A DNA stretch of 34,711 nt from an uncultured Xanthobacter sp. (GTDB taxonomy: Bacteria > Pseudomonadota > Alphaproteobacteria > Rhizobiales > Xanthobacteraceae). The translations under genes were made by a program, and so were the position numbers. A model generated the notes under the pieces. That model made no database searches. It worked only from the letters and a program-made list of their open reading frames with translations, and had not been told where the DNA came from. Shown piece after piece: positions 24,186-32,848 of this stretch. Position 1 is the first letter of the stretch. Every line of letters starts with the position of its first letter. The stretch is taken from assembly GCA_937872325.1 (NCBI GenBank), contig CALMSN010000309.1, positions 1 through 34,711 of the forward strand. Direction: 5' to 3'.

Positions 24186-24977
24186 ATGCCGGTTCTGCGT
24201 CATTGCCTTGCGGTCCTTCTGTGCGCCGCGCTGCTGCCGGCCGGCGCTGCGTTCGCCTGCCCGCCGGACGCGCGGCCGGCGCCGGCGCTGGCGACCGATC
24301 TGCGGGCCGCTTCGCGCGCCCAGGGGCGGCCGCTCGCCATCCTCGCCATCGGCTCGTCGAGCACCGCCGGGGTGGGGGCGTCGCTCGGCTTTCCCGCCCG
24401 GCTCGCCCGGCGGCTGGTGGAGGCCTGGGGGCAGGGGAGCGTCGAGGTGGTGAACGCCGGCGTCTCCGGCGAGAGCTCGCCCTCCACTCTCCAGCGGCTC
24501 GAAGCCTTCATGGCGCACAAGCCGGCGCCGGACCTGGTGATCTGGCAGGTGGGCACCAACGACGTCATCTTCGGCAACAGCCCGGCCGGCCTGGGGGCGT
24601 CGGTGGGGCGCGGGCTCGATGCCATCGCCGCGGCCGGGGCGCGGGTCATCGTGATCGACCAGCAATACTTTCCCGGCATCATGGACGTGCCGAAATACGA
24701 AACCTTCGTCGCCGCGGTGCGGGACGCCGCGGCCGCGCGCCGGGCGCCGCTGCTGCCGCGCTACGCCATGATGAAGCAGTGGGCGGCCCGCGATCCCGAG
24801 GGCTTCCGCGGCCTGTTCTCCTGGGATCGCTTCCACATGAACGACGCCGGCTATGCCTGCCTCGCCGACCTGCTGGCCTTCGCCATCCTGGCGGCCGGCG
24901 GCCCGTCCGCGCCCGCTCCTGCTGCGGCGCCTGCGCCGGGGCAGGCGCGGCAGAAGCCGGCGGCGCGCCCGCAATAG
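24186..24977 (+). CDS. Secreted SGNH/GDSL hydrolase (arylesterase-like)
   Basis: A 263-aa esterase-type hydrolase. A signal peptide (VLRHCLAVLLCAALLPAGAAFA, cleavage before Cys) is followed by block I AIGSSSTAG with the nucleophile Ser, block II NAGVSGES (Gly), block III QVGTNDV (Asn) and block V DRFHMND (Asp/His), so all SGNH catalytic residues are present. Block I is GSSS rather than GDS, a variant seen in this family. The C-terminus is Ala/Pro-rich. ATG 24186 places the signal peptide properly; upstream in-frame starts add a basic stretch. It stands apart from its neighbours. The substrate is unknown. Confidence 0.85.
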   Translation: MPVLRHCLAVLLCAALLPAGAAFACPPDARPAPALATDLRAASRAQGRPLAILAIGSSSTAGVGASLGFPARLARRLVEAWGQGSVEVVNAGVSGESSPSTLQRLEAFMAHKPAPDLVIWQVGTNDVIFGNSPAGLGASVGRGLDAIAAAGARVIVIDQQYFPGIMDVPKYETFVAAVRDAAAARRAPLLPRYAMMKQWAARDPEGFRGLFSWDRFHMNDAGYACLADLLAFAILAAGGPSAPAPAAAPAPGQARQKPAARPQ

Positions 24978-25122
24978 GGTTAATTTCCCGTTACCAAATT
25001 ACCGATCACTCGCAAAAGTGTGGCAGATTTGCTGCGAGGGGCGGCAAAGCGGCGGGGAACTGGACACTCGTCTTCCCCTGCGGATCCCCTTTTCCCGCTG
25101 GCGATGGTAGTCAGGTTGCTCG

Positions 25123-25143
25123 GGCAAGGGGCGGGGCCTTGCC
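25123..25143 (+). other. Hairpin in the leader of the barrel/FecR operon
   Basis: GGCAAGG (25123-25129) and CCTTGCC (25137-25143) with a 7-nt loop lie 22 nt before the start codon. It could influence translation or stop upstream transcription. The 187-nt gap also holds an AT-rich patch (24977-25020) suited to a promoter. Confidence 0.3.
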
Positions 25144-25164
25144 ACCCATTTCCGGAATTCGGGT

Positions 25165-26532
25165 ATGCCGGTGGCGCAAGATACGATGCAGAAGATGCTG
25201 AGGACCCTCGGCTGGAGCGCCGGGATCGCGATGACGCTGGCGACCCTCGCCGGCACGCCTGCGCTCGCCCAGGCGACCGTGGCCGCCAATGCCGATCCCG
25301 AGTTCAACGCCCTGTTCCAGCAGTCGCGCCAGCGTCCCGGCGACGTGGACCTCGCGCTTGCGCTGGCCCGCCGGGCGGTGGAGCTCGGGGACTACGAGGC
25401 GGCCATCGGGGTCTATGAGCGCATCCTCTTCTACAGCCCCTCGTCGGTGCGGGCGAAGCTGGAGCTGGGGCGGCTCTACTACCGGCTGGGCTCGTACGAA
25501 TCGGCGCGCGCCTATTTCACCCCCATCGCCGGCTCCGCCGCCCTGAGCGAGGCGGAGCGGCAGGGCATCACCGCCTATATGGTCGAGATCGACCGCCGGC
25601 TCTCGCCCAGCCAGTGGAGCGTCTACGCCCAGGCCGGCGTGCGCTACCAGAGCAACGCCACCTACGGGCCCTCCAACGGGCTGATCTTCAGCGCCGGCCT
25701 CAACGGCCTCCTGCCGCCGAGCTTCCAGTCGCAGGCCGACGGCAACGTCTTCGGCCTCCTGAGCGTGCGCCATGTGTTCGATTTCGAGAACCAGCGCGGC
25801 GACGTCTGGGAATCGAAGCTCGATCTTTATTATTCGCAGCAGTTTAAGGTCGACCGGCTGAGCACCGGCCTCGCCGAGTTCACCACCGGCCCGCGCCTCG
25901 CGCTGCTTCCGGACGAATTGCCGGGCTCCTCGGTGCGCGCCTACGGCATCCTCGGCGGCGTGTCGCTGGGCGGCGACGGCTATCTCGGCTCCTATGGCGC
26001 GGGCGTCTCGCTGTTCCTGCCGTTCACCCCCGCCTTCGCGCTCGAGCCGTTCCTCGAGGTGCGCCAGCGCGACTACCAGAACTCCGCCGACTACCCCACC
26101 GCCGGCTTCCAGAGCGGCACCATGTGGACCGCCGGCGCCACCCTCTCCGGCCGGCTGCTCGACGGGCTCGGCTGGCGGGCGCGCGTGGCCTACAACAATG
26201 CCGACGGCGAGCTGCCCTGGTACGGCTACGACAACGTCTCGTTCGATATCGCCGCCCCCTACGACTTCGAGGGGCCGTGGGGCGTGCGGCGCTGGATCGC
26301 CATCCCGAGCTTCGGCTACTCCCGCTACAGCTACGATGCGCCGAACCCCTTCATCTTCCCGGGGATGTCGCGGGTCGACGATCAGTATCGCGTCGGGCTG
26401 GCGCTGGATGTGCCGGTGTACGAGCAGTTCGGCATCCTGACCCAGGTGCAGTATTCCTGGTCGGAGTCGAACCTGCCGAACTACACCTTCAACAATTTCA
26501 GCGTTTCGGTCGGCCCGAACGTGCGGTTCTGA
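25165..26532 (+). CDS. TPR protein with C-terminal outer-membrane beta-barrel (Slam/DUF560-like)
   Basis: A 455-aa secreted protein. A signal peptide ends at ALA (33-35). Residues about 45-140 contain TPR-like repeats (DVDLALALARRAVELGDYEAAIGVYERILFYSPSSVRAKLELGRLYYRLGSYESARAYF). From about 150 the sequence alternates aromatic and polar residues (VYAQAGVRYQSNATYG, SKLDLYYSQQF, QVQYSWSES) and ends in a C-terminal Phe (VSVGPNVRF), as expected of a BAM-inserted barrel. This TPR-plus-barrel plan resembles surface lipoprotein assembly modifiers, but the match is structural. ATG 25165 is chosen; 25186 would also work. It is followed after 12 nt by a FecR-domain gene. A role in surface display or export is inferred. 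Confidence 0.75.
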   Translation: MPVAQDTMQKMLRTLGWSAGIAMTLATLAGTPALAQATVAANADPEFNALFQQSRQRPGDVDLALALARRAVELGDYEAAIGVYERILFYSPSSVRAKLELGRLYYRLGSYESARAYFTPIAGSAALSEAERQGITAYMVEIDRRLSPSQWSVYAQAGVRYQSNATYGPSNGLIFSAGLNGLLPPSFQSQADGNVFGLLSVRHVFDFENQRGDVWESKLDLYYSQQFKVDRLSTGLAEFTTGPRLALLPDELPGSSVRAYGILGGVSLGGDGYLGSYGAGVSLFLPFTPAFALEPFLEVRQRDYQNSADYPTAGFQSGTMWTAGATLSGRLLDGLGWRARVAYNNADGELPWYGYDNVSFDIAAPYDFEGPWGVRRWIAIPSFGYSRYSYDAPNPFIFPGMSRVDDQYRVGLALDVPVYEQFGILTQVQYSWSESNLPNYTFNNFSVSVGPNVRF

Positions 26533-26544
26533 GGAGCTCAAGCC

Positions 26545-27417
26545 ATGCACTTCAGCACCCCTTCGCGCCGCATCGCTCCGCTGCTCGCCTCGGCCGCCTC
26601 CATCGCCCTGCTCGCCGCCGCCACTCCGGCGGTGGCCCAGAACCAGGTGGGCACCGCGGCCGCGGTCAACCCGCGCTCCACTGGCAGCGGCGGCGCCCGC
26701 ACCCTGGAGATCGGCTCCTCCATCATCCACCGCGAGCGGATCCAGACCAACGACAGCGGCAGCCTGCAGGTGATCTTCGCCGACAAGACCACTCTCAACG
26801 TGGGCCCGGGATCCAGCCTGGTGATCGACGAGTTCGTCTACAATCCCGGCACCAAGGCGGGGTCGATGGCGATCACCCTCGGCAAGGGCGCCATGCGGTT
26901 CGTCGGCGGCAATGCCAGCCATTCCGGCGATGCCGAGGTGAAGACGCCGGTGGCCACCATCGGCATCCGCGGCGGCATCACCACCGTCGTCCACCAGGGC
27001 CGGGAGACCAAGGCGGTGCTGCAGTTCGGCACCCTCAAGGTGGTCGGGCCGCGGGGCGAGATCGTCACCCTGCGCCGCCCGGGCTTCGCCGTCACCGTGG
27101 ATCCCAGCGGGGTGTCCGAGCCCTACCGCGTGCCGCAGGCCGAGATGGACCGCCTGATCGCCGAGGTCCGCAGCCGGCCCGGCCAGACCGGCGGCCGCCG
27201 CCAGCCGGTGCCGGAGGCCAAGCTCACCGACAGCAAGGCCGCGAGCCATCCCTGCTCGCTCCCGGTGCAGGGCCAGACCACGTCCGACCTCGCCGCTCGC
27301 GCCTGCCGCTTCGTGAACACCGAGACCATCGAGCAGGCCGACGACATCGCCCAGCACGCTGTACAGCAGGTGCAGGACGTGGTCTCGCGGCCGATCGAGC
27401 CCTATCAACCGTATTAA
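26545..27417 (+). CDS. Secreted FecR-domain protein
   Basis: A 290-aa periplasmic or surface protein. The signal peptide ends at AVA (29-31). Residues about 52-160 form a FecR domain: LEIGSSIIHRERIQTNDSGSLQVIFADKTTLNVGPGSSLVIDEFVYNP, then MRFVGGNASHSGDAEVKTPVATIGIRGG, the familiar TPTATIGIRGT-like motif. The C-terminal third is polar with two Cys (about 233 and 253) that could form a disulfide. AGGAG lies between the barrel stop and this ATG, so it is the second gene of that operon. This is not a classical FecR sigma regulator: no TonB receptor or sigma factor is nearby and there is no inner-membrane helix beyond the signal. Confidence 0.87.
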   Translation: MHFSTPSRRIAPLLASAASIALLAAATPAVAQNQVGTAAAVNPRSTGSGGARTLEIGSSIIHRERIQTNDSGSLQVIFADKTTLNVGPGSSLVIDEFVYNPGTKAGSMAITLGKGAMRFVGGNASHSGDAEVKTPVATIGIRGGITTVVHQGRETKAVLQFGTLKVVGPRGEIVTLRRPGFAVTVDPSGVSEPYRVPQAEMDRLIAEVRSRPGQTGGRRQPVPEAKLTDSKAASHPCSLPVQGQTTSDLAARACRFVNTETIEQADDIAQHAVQQVQDVVSRPIEPYQPY

Positions 27418-27499
27418 TCACGGCCGGCGCGGGCCGGACGCAGGTTGGACCAGCGTTCTGCCAGCAGCCGCGTGCTTTCCGGCCGAGGCGTCGATCCGG

Positions 27500-28309
27500 G
27501 TGGGCACTCGGGGGTCTGGCCGTCAGGGCGTGATGCCCAGGCCCGCTCTTGGGGTATCGCGTCGTCGTACCGCTGCTTCGTCGCCCGCGGACCAGAGGCC
27601 GGGCGAGGTGAGGCGGCGCGGCGAGACGGTCGAGCGGTTCGTTCTTCAGCATCTCCGACGAATGCCGGACTGCGGTGGTTCTTCCCCGTTGGCCGTCGAG
27701 TGACGCCGAGGCCGTCAGGGCTTGATGCCGAAAACGGCCCGCGCCGGATTCGCCTCGCTCCACCGGTTGATTAAAGCAAGGCCCGGCGGATCGCGTTGGA
27801 GGGGGGCCTCCGGCATCCGGCGATGGGTCCGCCCAGCTTCCGCGGTTCTTGACCGCTGCCGGTCCAGGGATGCCCCGGCCGTCCAGGCGTGATGCCAGCA
27901 GGTCCATCGGGCGCCGCCGTTCCCACCCGAAGCTCAGAGCCAGGCGCGGCAGCGGGCGGTGAGTCGGTTGAGGGTGCCTGCCCTCCAGCCTCCGTGGATG
28001 GATCCGGCCAGCTTCCGCGGTTCTTGACCGTTGCCGGTCCGCGGACGCCCCGGCCGTCCAGGCGTGATGCCCGCAGGTCCATCGGGCGCCGCCGTTCCCG
28101 CTCCCGTCCCACCCGAAGCTCAGAGCAAGGCGCGGAAGCGGACGGTGAGTCGGTTGAGGGGGCCAATGCTCCAGCTTCCGGGGATGGATCCGCCCGGCCA
28201 CCGCGGTTCTTGACCGCTGCCGGTCCAGGGATGCCCCGGCCGTCCAGGCGTGATGCCGCAGGCGCGGCCAGGTTGGCGCCGCAATTCCCACTCACACCCC
28301 CCCAGCGGC
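27500..28309. repeat. Degenerate repeats copied from the 3' end of the glycosyltransferase-like gene
   Basis: Anchors of the form GGCCGTCCAGGCGTGATGCC recur at about 27522, 27711, 27877, 28052 and 28237 (spacing 166-189 nt). Between them lie decayed copies of the last 25 or so codons of the gene that ends at 28310, stop codon included. On the minus strand one copy reads GGGCGGATCCATC...CGCGCCTTGCTCTGA against GGGCGGATCCATC...CGCGCCTTGCTTTGA in the gene. Frames are broken by indels. I see no intact gene in 27418-28309. Confidence 0.75.
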
Positions 28310-29491
28310 TCAAAGCAAGGCGCGGCAGCGGGCGGTGAGGCGGTCGAGGGGCCAGTCCTCCAGCGTCTGGCGATGGATCCGCCCGGCCGCCGCTGCCACG
28401 AAGGCGAGGTCTTCGTCCGCCATGGCGTCGCGCACGAGATCGGCATCGAGGCGGGCCGCCGGATCGGGAAGGCCGACGTGCCGCCCAAGGCCCGCCGCCG
28501 CCAGCGCGGATCCGTTGAGGTGATGCTCGATGTGGACGCAGAGCGTCATCTGCGGCACCCCCGCGGCGAGCGCATCGGCCGCCATGCCGGCGCTGCCCTG
28601 GTGCAGCACCAGCCGCGCCCCGGCGATGGTCGGCGCCACCCGCACCGCATCGCGATGCAGGCGAACGCCGGCGGCCGTGAGCCGCTGCGCCATGTCGGGG
28701 GGCAGGCCGGGGGATCGCAGGGCGAGCTTCGTCCCCAATCCGCACAGGGTCTCCAGCACGCGGGTCTGGGCCACCAGCTCGGGGTGCAGATAGCCGAAGA
28801 TGCCGCGGGCATCGCGCCGTTGCGGCAGGGGCATTTCGTCGAAGAGGGGCCCTTCCGCGTCCCGGCTGCGATGGTCGGCGTAGAAATCCAGCAGTGGAAA
28901 GGTGGCGACGAAGGCGTCGTCGGAGGCGAACAGCGCCCCGATGCGGGGGAGCGGAGCAAGGCCTTCGGCGTCGAGGGCGGCATTCACCGCGGCCAGCGTC
29001 TCGGCATCGCGATGCCGCGGCGTCGCGGCGGGGACCATGAAGGGCATCGCCTCGAAATGGTCGGGCGGGGTGTAGTAGGCGGTGCCGCTGCGCATCACCC
29101 GCGCCCGGCCGCGGGCGGCGACGCCAGCGAGCGGGGCGTAGTTGCAGACCACCAGGTCCGGCTGCACGGTGTCCAGCAGCGCCCGCCAGCCGCGCAGCAC
29201 GGCCCGCACGCAATCGGCGTCGCGCAGGCCCATGGCGGCGAGGCCGTCGGTCAGGGTCGCCGATGCCGGGATGTGATCGTCCGGCCGAGGCGACGGCGCC
29301 GGCCAGGCCGGCGCGTCGAGGAGGGGGATCCCAGCGGTTTCCAGCGGGGCCGAAAGGGTGCGGTGGGGCACGGCGGCGACCACCTCCACATCCTGTCCGG
29401 CGAGTCGGCGGCCGATGCGGGCGAGATGGGTCGAATGCCCGAAGCCCAGCCCCCGCTCCCAGGCGAGAAGCACCCGCTTGCGGCGCGCCAC
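28310..29491 (-). CDS. Glycosyltransferase-like protein (GT-B fold, UDP-glycosyltransferase type)
   Basis: A 393-aa cytosolic protein. The N-terminal domain starts RKRVLLAWERGLGFGHSTHLARIGRRL, the Gly/His nucleotide-sugar or acceptor-site pattern of GT1-like enzymes. The C-terminal domain has GARLVLHQGSAGMAADALAAGVPQM, matching the H-x-G-x-G...ALxAGVPQ donor-binding signature, then IEHHLNGSALAAAGLG. The start is a GTG at 29491, 18 nt after the trpC stop, so it sits at the tail of the trp unit. The donor and acceptor are unknown. Its 3' end has seeded a set of degenerate tandem repeats downstream. In related genomes trpC is usually followed by moaC, so the gene may have been inserted here. Confidence 0.78.
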   Translation of the reverse strand: MARRKRVLLAWERGLGFGHSTHLARIGRRLAGQDVEVVAAVPHRTLSAPLETAGIPLLDAPAWPAPSPRPDDHIPASATLTDGLAAMGLRDADCVRAVLRGWRALLDTVQPDLVVCNYAPLAGVAARGRARVMRSGTAYYTPPDHFEAMPFMVPAATPRHRDAETLAAVNAALDAEGLAPLPRIGALFASDDAFVATFPLLDFYADHRSRDAEGPLFDEMPLPQRRDARGIFGYLHPELVAQTRVLETLCGLGTKLALRSPGLPPDMAQRLTAAGVRLHRDAVRVAPTIAGARLVLHQGSAGMAADALAAGVPQMTLCVHIEHHLNGSALAAAGLGRHVGLPDPAARLDADLVRDAMADEDLAFVAAAAGRIHRQTLEDWPLDRLTARCRALL

Positions 29492-29509
29492 GTCAGCGGT
29501 CCCGGCCGC

Positions 29510-30319
29510 TCAGGCGGCGCCGGCTGCCGCCGGTGCCAGCAGGCGCAGGGTGGCGGCAGTGACGTCGTCCTGCCGCATCAGGCTCTCGCCCACCAGGATC
29601 GTGGCGATGCCGACGCCGGCCAGCCGGGCCACGTCGTGGTGGGTGAAGATGCCGCTCTCGCCGATGACGATGCGGTCCTGCGGCACCCGCGGGGCGAGCC
29701 GCTCCGAGGTTTCAAGCGTGGTCTCGAAGGTGCGCAGGTTGCGGTTGTTGATGCCGATGAGCCGGCAGGGCAGGGCGAGCGCCCGCTCCAGCTCGGCATC
29801 GTCATGGACCTCCACGATGGCGTCCATGCCGTAGGCTGCGGCGGCGTCGGCGAGGTCGCGCGCGAGGGCGTCGTCCACCGCCGCCATGATGATGAGGATG
29901 CAGTCGGCGCCCCAGGCGCGGGCCTCCGCCACCTGGTAGGTGTCGTACATGAAGTCCTTGCGCAGCGCCGGCAGGCTCACCGCCGCCCGGGCCGCGGTCA
30001 GGAAGTCCGGCGCGCCCTGGAAGGAGGGGGTGTCGGTGAGCACAGAGAGGCAGGCCGCCCCGCCCGCCTCGTAGGCGCGGGCCAGCGCCGGGGGATCGAA
30101 GTCGGCGCGGATCAGGCCCTTGGAGGGGCTGGCCTTCTTGATCTCGGCGATGAGCGCGGTGCGCCCCGCCGCGTGCTTCGCAGCCAGCGCCCCGGCGAAG
30201 GGGCGCACGGGGGCCGCCGCCTTGGCCCTGGCCTCGATCTCCGCCGGCGGCACGGCGCGCCTGGCGGCGGCGATCTCCTCGCGCTTGTAGGCGCCGATGC
30301 GGTCGAGAATGTCGCTCAT
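29510..30319 (-). CDS. trpC: Indole-3-glycerol phosphate synthase
   Basis: Converts carboxyphenylamino-deoxyribulose phosphate to indole-glycerol phosphate in tryptophan synthesis; 269 aa TIM barrel, not fused to TrpF. Catalytic motifs are present: [11 protein letters not shown] (Lys), [11 protein letters not shown] (Lys), [12 protein letters not shown] and GESGIFT. It overlaps the trpD stop by 4 nt (ATGA), so the two are coupled. Confidence 0.97.
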   Translation of the reverse strand: MSDILDRIGAYKREEIAAARRAVPPAEIEARAKAAAPVRPFAGALAAKHAAGRTALIAEIKKASPSKGLIRADFDPPALARAYEAGGAACLSVLTDTPSFQGAPDFLTAARAAVSLPALRKDFMYDTYQVAEARAWGADCILIIMAAVDDALARDLADAAAAYGMDAIVEVHDDAELERALALPCRLIGINNRNLRTFETTLETSERLAPRVPQDRIVIGESGIFTHHDVARLAGVGIATILVGESLMRQDDVTAATLRLLAPAAAGAA

Positions 30320-31350
30320 GGGGTCACCTCCGGGGCGACGCGCTGGGCCACCGCAACGAGGCGATGGAGCCGGGCCTTGGCGGCGCCGCTGTCGATGCTG
30401 GTGCGGGCGATGGCGACCCCGTCCTTGAGGTCCGCGGCATGGCCGGCCACCAGCAAGGCGGCGGCGGCGTTGACGATGGCGCAGTCGCGATAGGCGCCGG
30501 GGGCGCCGTCCAGCACCGCGCGCAGCGCCTCGGCATTGTGGGCGGCATCGCCGCCACGCAGCGCCTCGGGCGGATGGCGATCGAGGCCGACATCCTCCGG
30601 GGTGATCTCGAAGGTGCGGATGCGCCCGTCCTCCAGCGCCGCGATATCGGTGCTGCCGCAGATGGTGATCTCGTCGAGGCCGTCGGCGCCATGCACCACG
30701 AACGCGCGCTCCGAGCCGAGGGTGCGCAGCGCCTCGGCCATGGGCACGATCCAGCTCTTGGCGTAGACGCCCAGCATCTGCCGCCGCACCCCGGCCGGAT
30801 TGGCGAGCGGGCCGAGCAGGTTGAAGATGGTGCGGGTGCCCAGCTCCACCCGGGTCGGGCCCACATGGCGCATGGCCGGATGATGGCTGGGGGCGAACAT
30901 GAAGCCGATGCCGGCCTCGGCGATGCAGGTGGTGATCCCCGCCGGATCGAGGTCGATCCGCACCCCGAGCGCGGCCAGCACGTCGGCGGCGCCGGATTTC
31001 GACGACAGCGCGCGGTTGCCGTGCTTGGCCACCGGCACCCCGGCCCCGGCGACGACGAAGCTGGCGCAGGTGGAGATGTTGTAGGAGCCGGAGGAATCGC
31101 CGCCGGTGCCCACCACGTCCACCGCGCCCTCTGGAGCGGTGACGCGCAGCATCTTCGCCCGCATCACCGAGACCGCGCCGGTGATCTCGTCCACCGTCTC
31201 GCCGCGCACCCGCAGCGCCATGACCAGGGCGCCCATCTGGGAGGGGGTCGCCTCGCCCGACATCATGCGGTCGAAGGCGAGGGCGGCCTCCTCACGGGTG
31301 AGGCTGGCGCCGGTGGCGACCTTGCCGATGAGGGACTTGAACGGGTCCAT
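30316..31350 (-). CDS. trpD: Anthranilate phosphoribosyltransferase
   Basis: Joins anthranilate to PRPP; 344 aa. The N-terminal helical domain has [36 protein letters not shown]. The PRPP-binding loop is [14 protein letters not shown], followed by [21 protein letters not shown] and [36 protein letters not shown], all diagnostic. It is separated from trpG by a 161-nt REP-type element and overlaps trpC by 4 nt. Confidence 0.97.
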   Translation of the reverse strand: MDPFKSLIGKVATGASLTREEAALAFDRMMSGEATPSQMGALVMALRVRGETVDEITGAVSVMRAKMLRVTAPEGAVDVVGTGGDSSGSYNISTCASFVVAGAGVPVAKHGNRALSSKSGAADVLAALGVRIDLDPAGITTCIAEAGIGFMFAPSHHPAMRHVGPTRVELGTRTIFNLLGPLANPAGVRRQMLGVYAKSWIVPMAEALRTLGSERAFVVHGADGLDEITICGSTDIAALEDGRIRTFEITPEDVGLDRHPPEALRGGDAAHNAEALRAVLDGAPGAYRDCAIVNAAAALLVAGHAADLKDGVAIARTSIDSGAAKARLHRLVAVAQRVAPEVTP

Positions 31351-31387
31351 GACGTGTCCTCAGCCCGTGGTCCGGGCGCTGCATTGC

Positions 31388-31503
31388 GCCCTCTCCCGCG
31401 CCTGCGGGGGAGGGATGGGGAGGGGGCCGAAACGGGCGACCGCGCCGGTGCAGGTCGCGCCCTTTTTCCCCCTCGCAACCCGCCCCCGCAAGCGGGAGAG
31501 GGC
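31388..31503. repeat. REPIN-like element between trpG and trpD
   Basis: Perfect 12-nt outer arms GCCCTCTCCCGC (31388-31399) and GCGGGAGAGGGC (31492-31503) enclose two head-to-head hairpins of the family seen at 2638 and in the 22.4-23.1 kb array. A T-rich TTTTTC follows on the plus strand. It fills the trpG-trpD gap and may lower read-through or stabilise mRNA ends. Confidence 0.75.
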
Positions 31504-31511
31504 TTTTTCTC

Positions 31512-32114
31512 TCAGCCCCTGGCCTTGCGGGCGTTGAAGTCGGCGGCGATCTCCAGGAAGTTGCGCAGCAAGGCGTGCCCGTTCTCGGAGGCGATGCTCT
31601 CCGGGTGGAACTGCACGCCGTGGATGGGCAGGCTCTTGTGGGCGAGGCCCATGATGAGGCCGTCGGGGGTGCGGGCGGTCACCTCCAGGGCGTCCGGCAG
31701 GGTCTCGTCGCGGACGATGAGGGAGTGGTAGCGGGTCGCCTGGAACGGCCGGTTGAGGCCGCGGAACACGCTTTTGCCCTCGTGCCGGATCTCCGACAGC
31801 TTGCCGTGCATGGGGGTCGGGGCGCGCACCACCTCGCCGCCGAACACCTGGCCGATGGCCTGGTGGCCGAGGCAGACCCCGAACAGCGGCACCTGCGGCC
31901 CCGCCTCGGCGATCAGCGCGCAGCAGATGCCGGCCTCGGTGGGGGTGCAGGGGCCGGGGGAGATGACGATGGCGTCGGGCTTCTCCGCCAGCACGTCGGC
32001 GATGGTCACCGCATCGTTGCGGTGGACGGTGACGTCGGCCGCCAGCGCGCCCAGGTAGTGGACGAGATTGTAGGTGAAGCTGTCGTAGTTATCGATCAGC
32101 GTGACGGTGGTCAT
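31512..32114 (-). CDS. trpG: Anthranilate synthase component II (glutamine amidotransferase)
   Basis: Supplies ammonia from glutamine to TrpE; 200 aa. It starts TVTLIDNYDSFTYNLVHYLG, has the oxyanion/nucleophile motif GVCLGHQAIGQ (Cys) and the His/Glu pair in HGVQFHPESI. ATG 32114 opens directly on the conserved sequence. The same family includes PabA, so it may also serve folate synthesis. It lies between a membrane-protein gene and trpD. Confidence 0.96.
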   Translation of the reverse strand: MTTVTLIDNYDSFTYNLVHYLGALAADVTVHRNDAVTIADVLAEKPDAIVISPGPCTPTEAGICCALIAEAGPQVPLFGVCLGHQAIGQVFGGEVVRAPTPMHGKLSEIRHEGKSVFRGLNRPFQATRYHSLIVRDETLPDALEVTARTPDGLIMGLAHKSLPIHGVQFHPESIASENGHALLRNFLEIAADFNARKARG

Positions 32115-32182
32115 GGGACGGCTCCGGCCCGCGCGGCGGGCAGCTCTTCGGCAACGGTTAATGCGGGTCCCGGCGGTGCGGG

Positions 32183-32746
32183 TCAAGCAAGGGCGGCGAT
32201 CCGGCGAGTCTCGCACCATCGCGTGACCAGGTAGCCGGCGAGGCCGAACGCCGGAAACACCAGGAAGCCCACCCGCTGCACCGCGAAGGCGCCGATGAAG
32301 GCGGCCAGCTCCAGCACCTGGTCGAGCCGCGGCATGGAGCCGTCGCCCGGCACCGCGCTCACCAGCGCGGTGGTGAGCATGACCCCGCCGACGGCCGCGA
32401 TCATGAAGGCGAAGGCGCCCATCATGCCGCGGAACCGCAGGCCCACCGCCATCAGCCGCCACAGGCCGGCGGCGAGCGCGGCGGTGACGGCCCCGTTCAG
32501 CGCTCCGATGGGCAGCGCCCGCGTTCCGCCCATGAAGCCGTAGGCGGTGAGGCTGCCGAAACCGGCGCCGAGCACGAAGGCGACGGCGGCGGCGATCCAG
32601 ACGCCGCGGCGGACCAGATCCGGCGGCGGCGGCCCGGCGTGATCCTCGCCCGCGCCCAGGAGGATGGCGTCCCGCAGCCGGGCCCGGCGAAGCAGGCGGC
32701 GGCGATCCGGATCGCCGGGACGCGGCGGGAGCGGGGGCGCAGTCAT
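32183..32746 (-). CDS. Four-helix membrane protein inside the trp gene group
   Basis: A 187-aa protein. A polar, Pro/Arg-rich N-terminus (residues 1-45) precedes four hydrophobic segments, about 48-70, 77-98, 107-130 and 138-175. No motif that I recognise. It lies between trpE (102 nt upstream) and trpG (68 nt downstream) on the same strand and is presumably co-transcribed, yet nothing links it to tryptophan chemistry. Confidence 0.75.
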   Translation of the reverse strand: MTAPPLPPRPGDPDRRRLLRRARLRDAILLGAGEDHAGPPPPDLVRRGVWIAAAVAFVLGAGFGSLTAYGFMGGTRALPIGALNGAVTAALAAGLWRLMAVGLRFRGMMGAFAFMIAAVGGVMLTTALVSAVPGDGSMPRLDQVLELAAFIGAFAVQRVGFLVFPAFGLAGYLVTRWCETRRIAALA

Positions 32747-32848
32747 CGGACGGGCGGATCCGGGCTCAGCGCCGGTTGGCGGGCGTCGCCGTCCGGCCCG
32801 TGGCGCAGGATGGGCGGGCGAGGCGAAGGGGTCCCGCCCCGCCGGTCC

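Noticed and set aside
25111..27408. A 765-codon open frame on the minus strand
   Set aside because: It is antisense to the barrel and FecR genes, which have signal peptides, motifs and ribosome binding sites.
26545..27417. FecR as part of a FecI/FecR iron-citrate signalling set
   Set aside because: No sigma factor or TonB-dependent receptor is present and the protein has a cleavable signal peptide rather than an inner-membrane anchor with a cytosolic anti-sigma domain.
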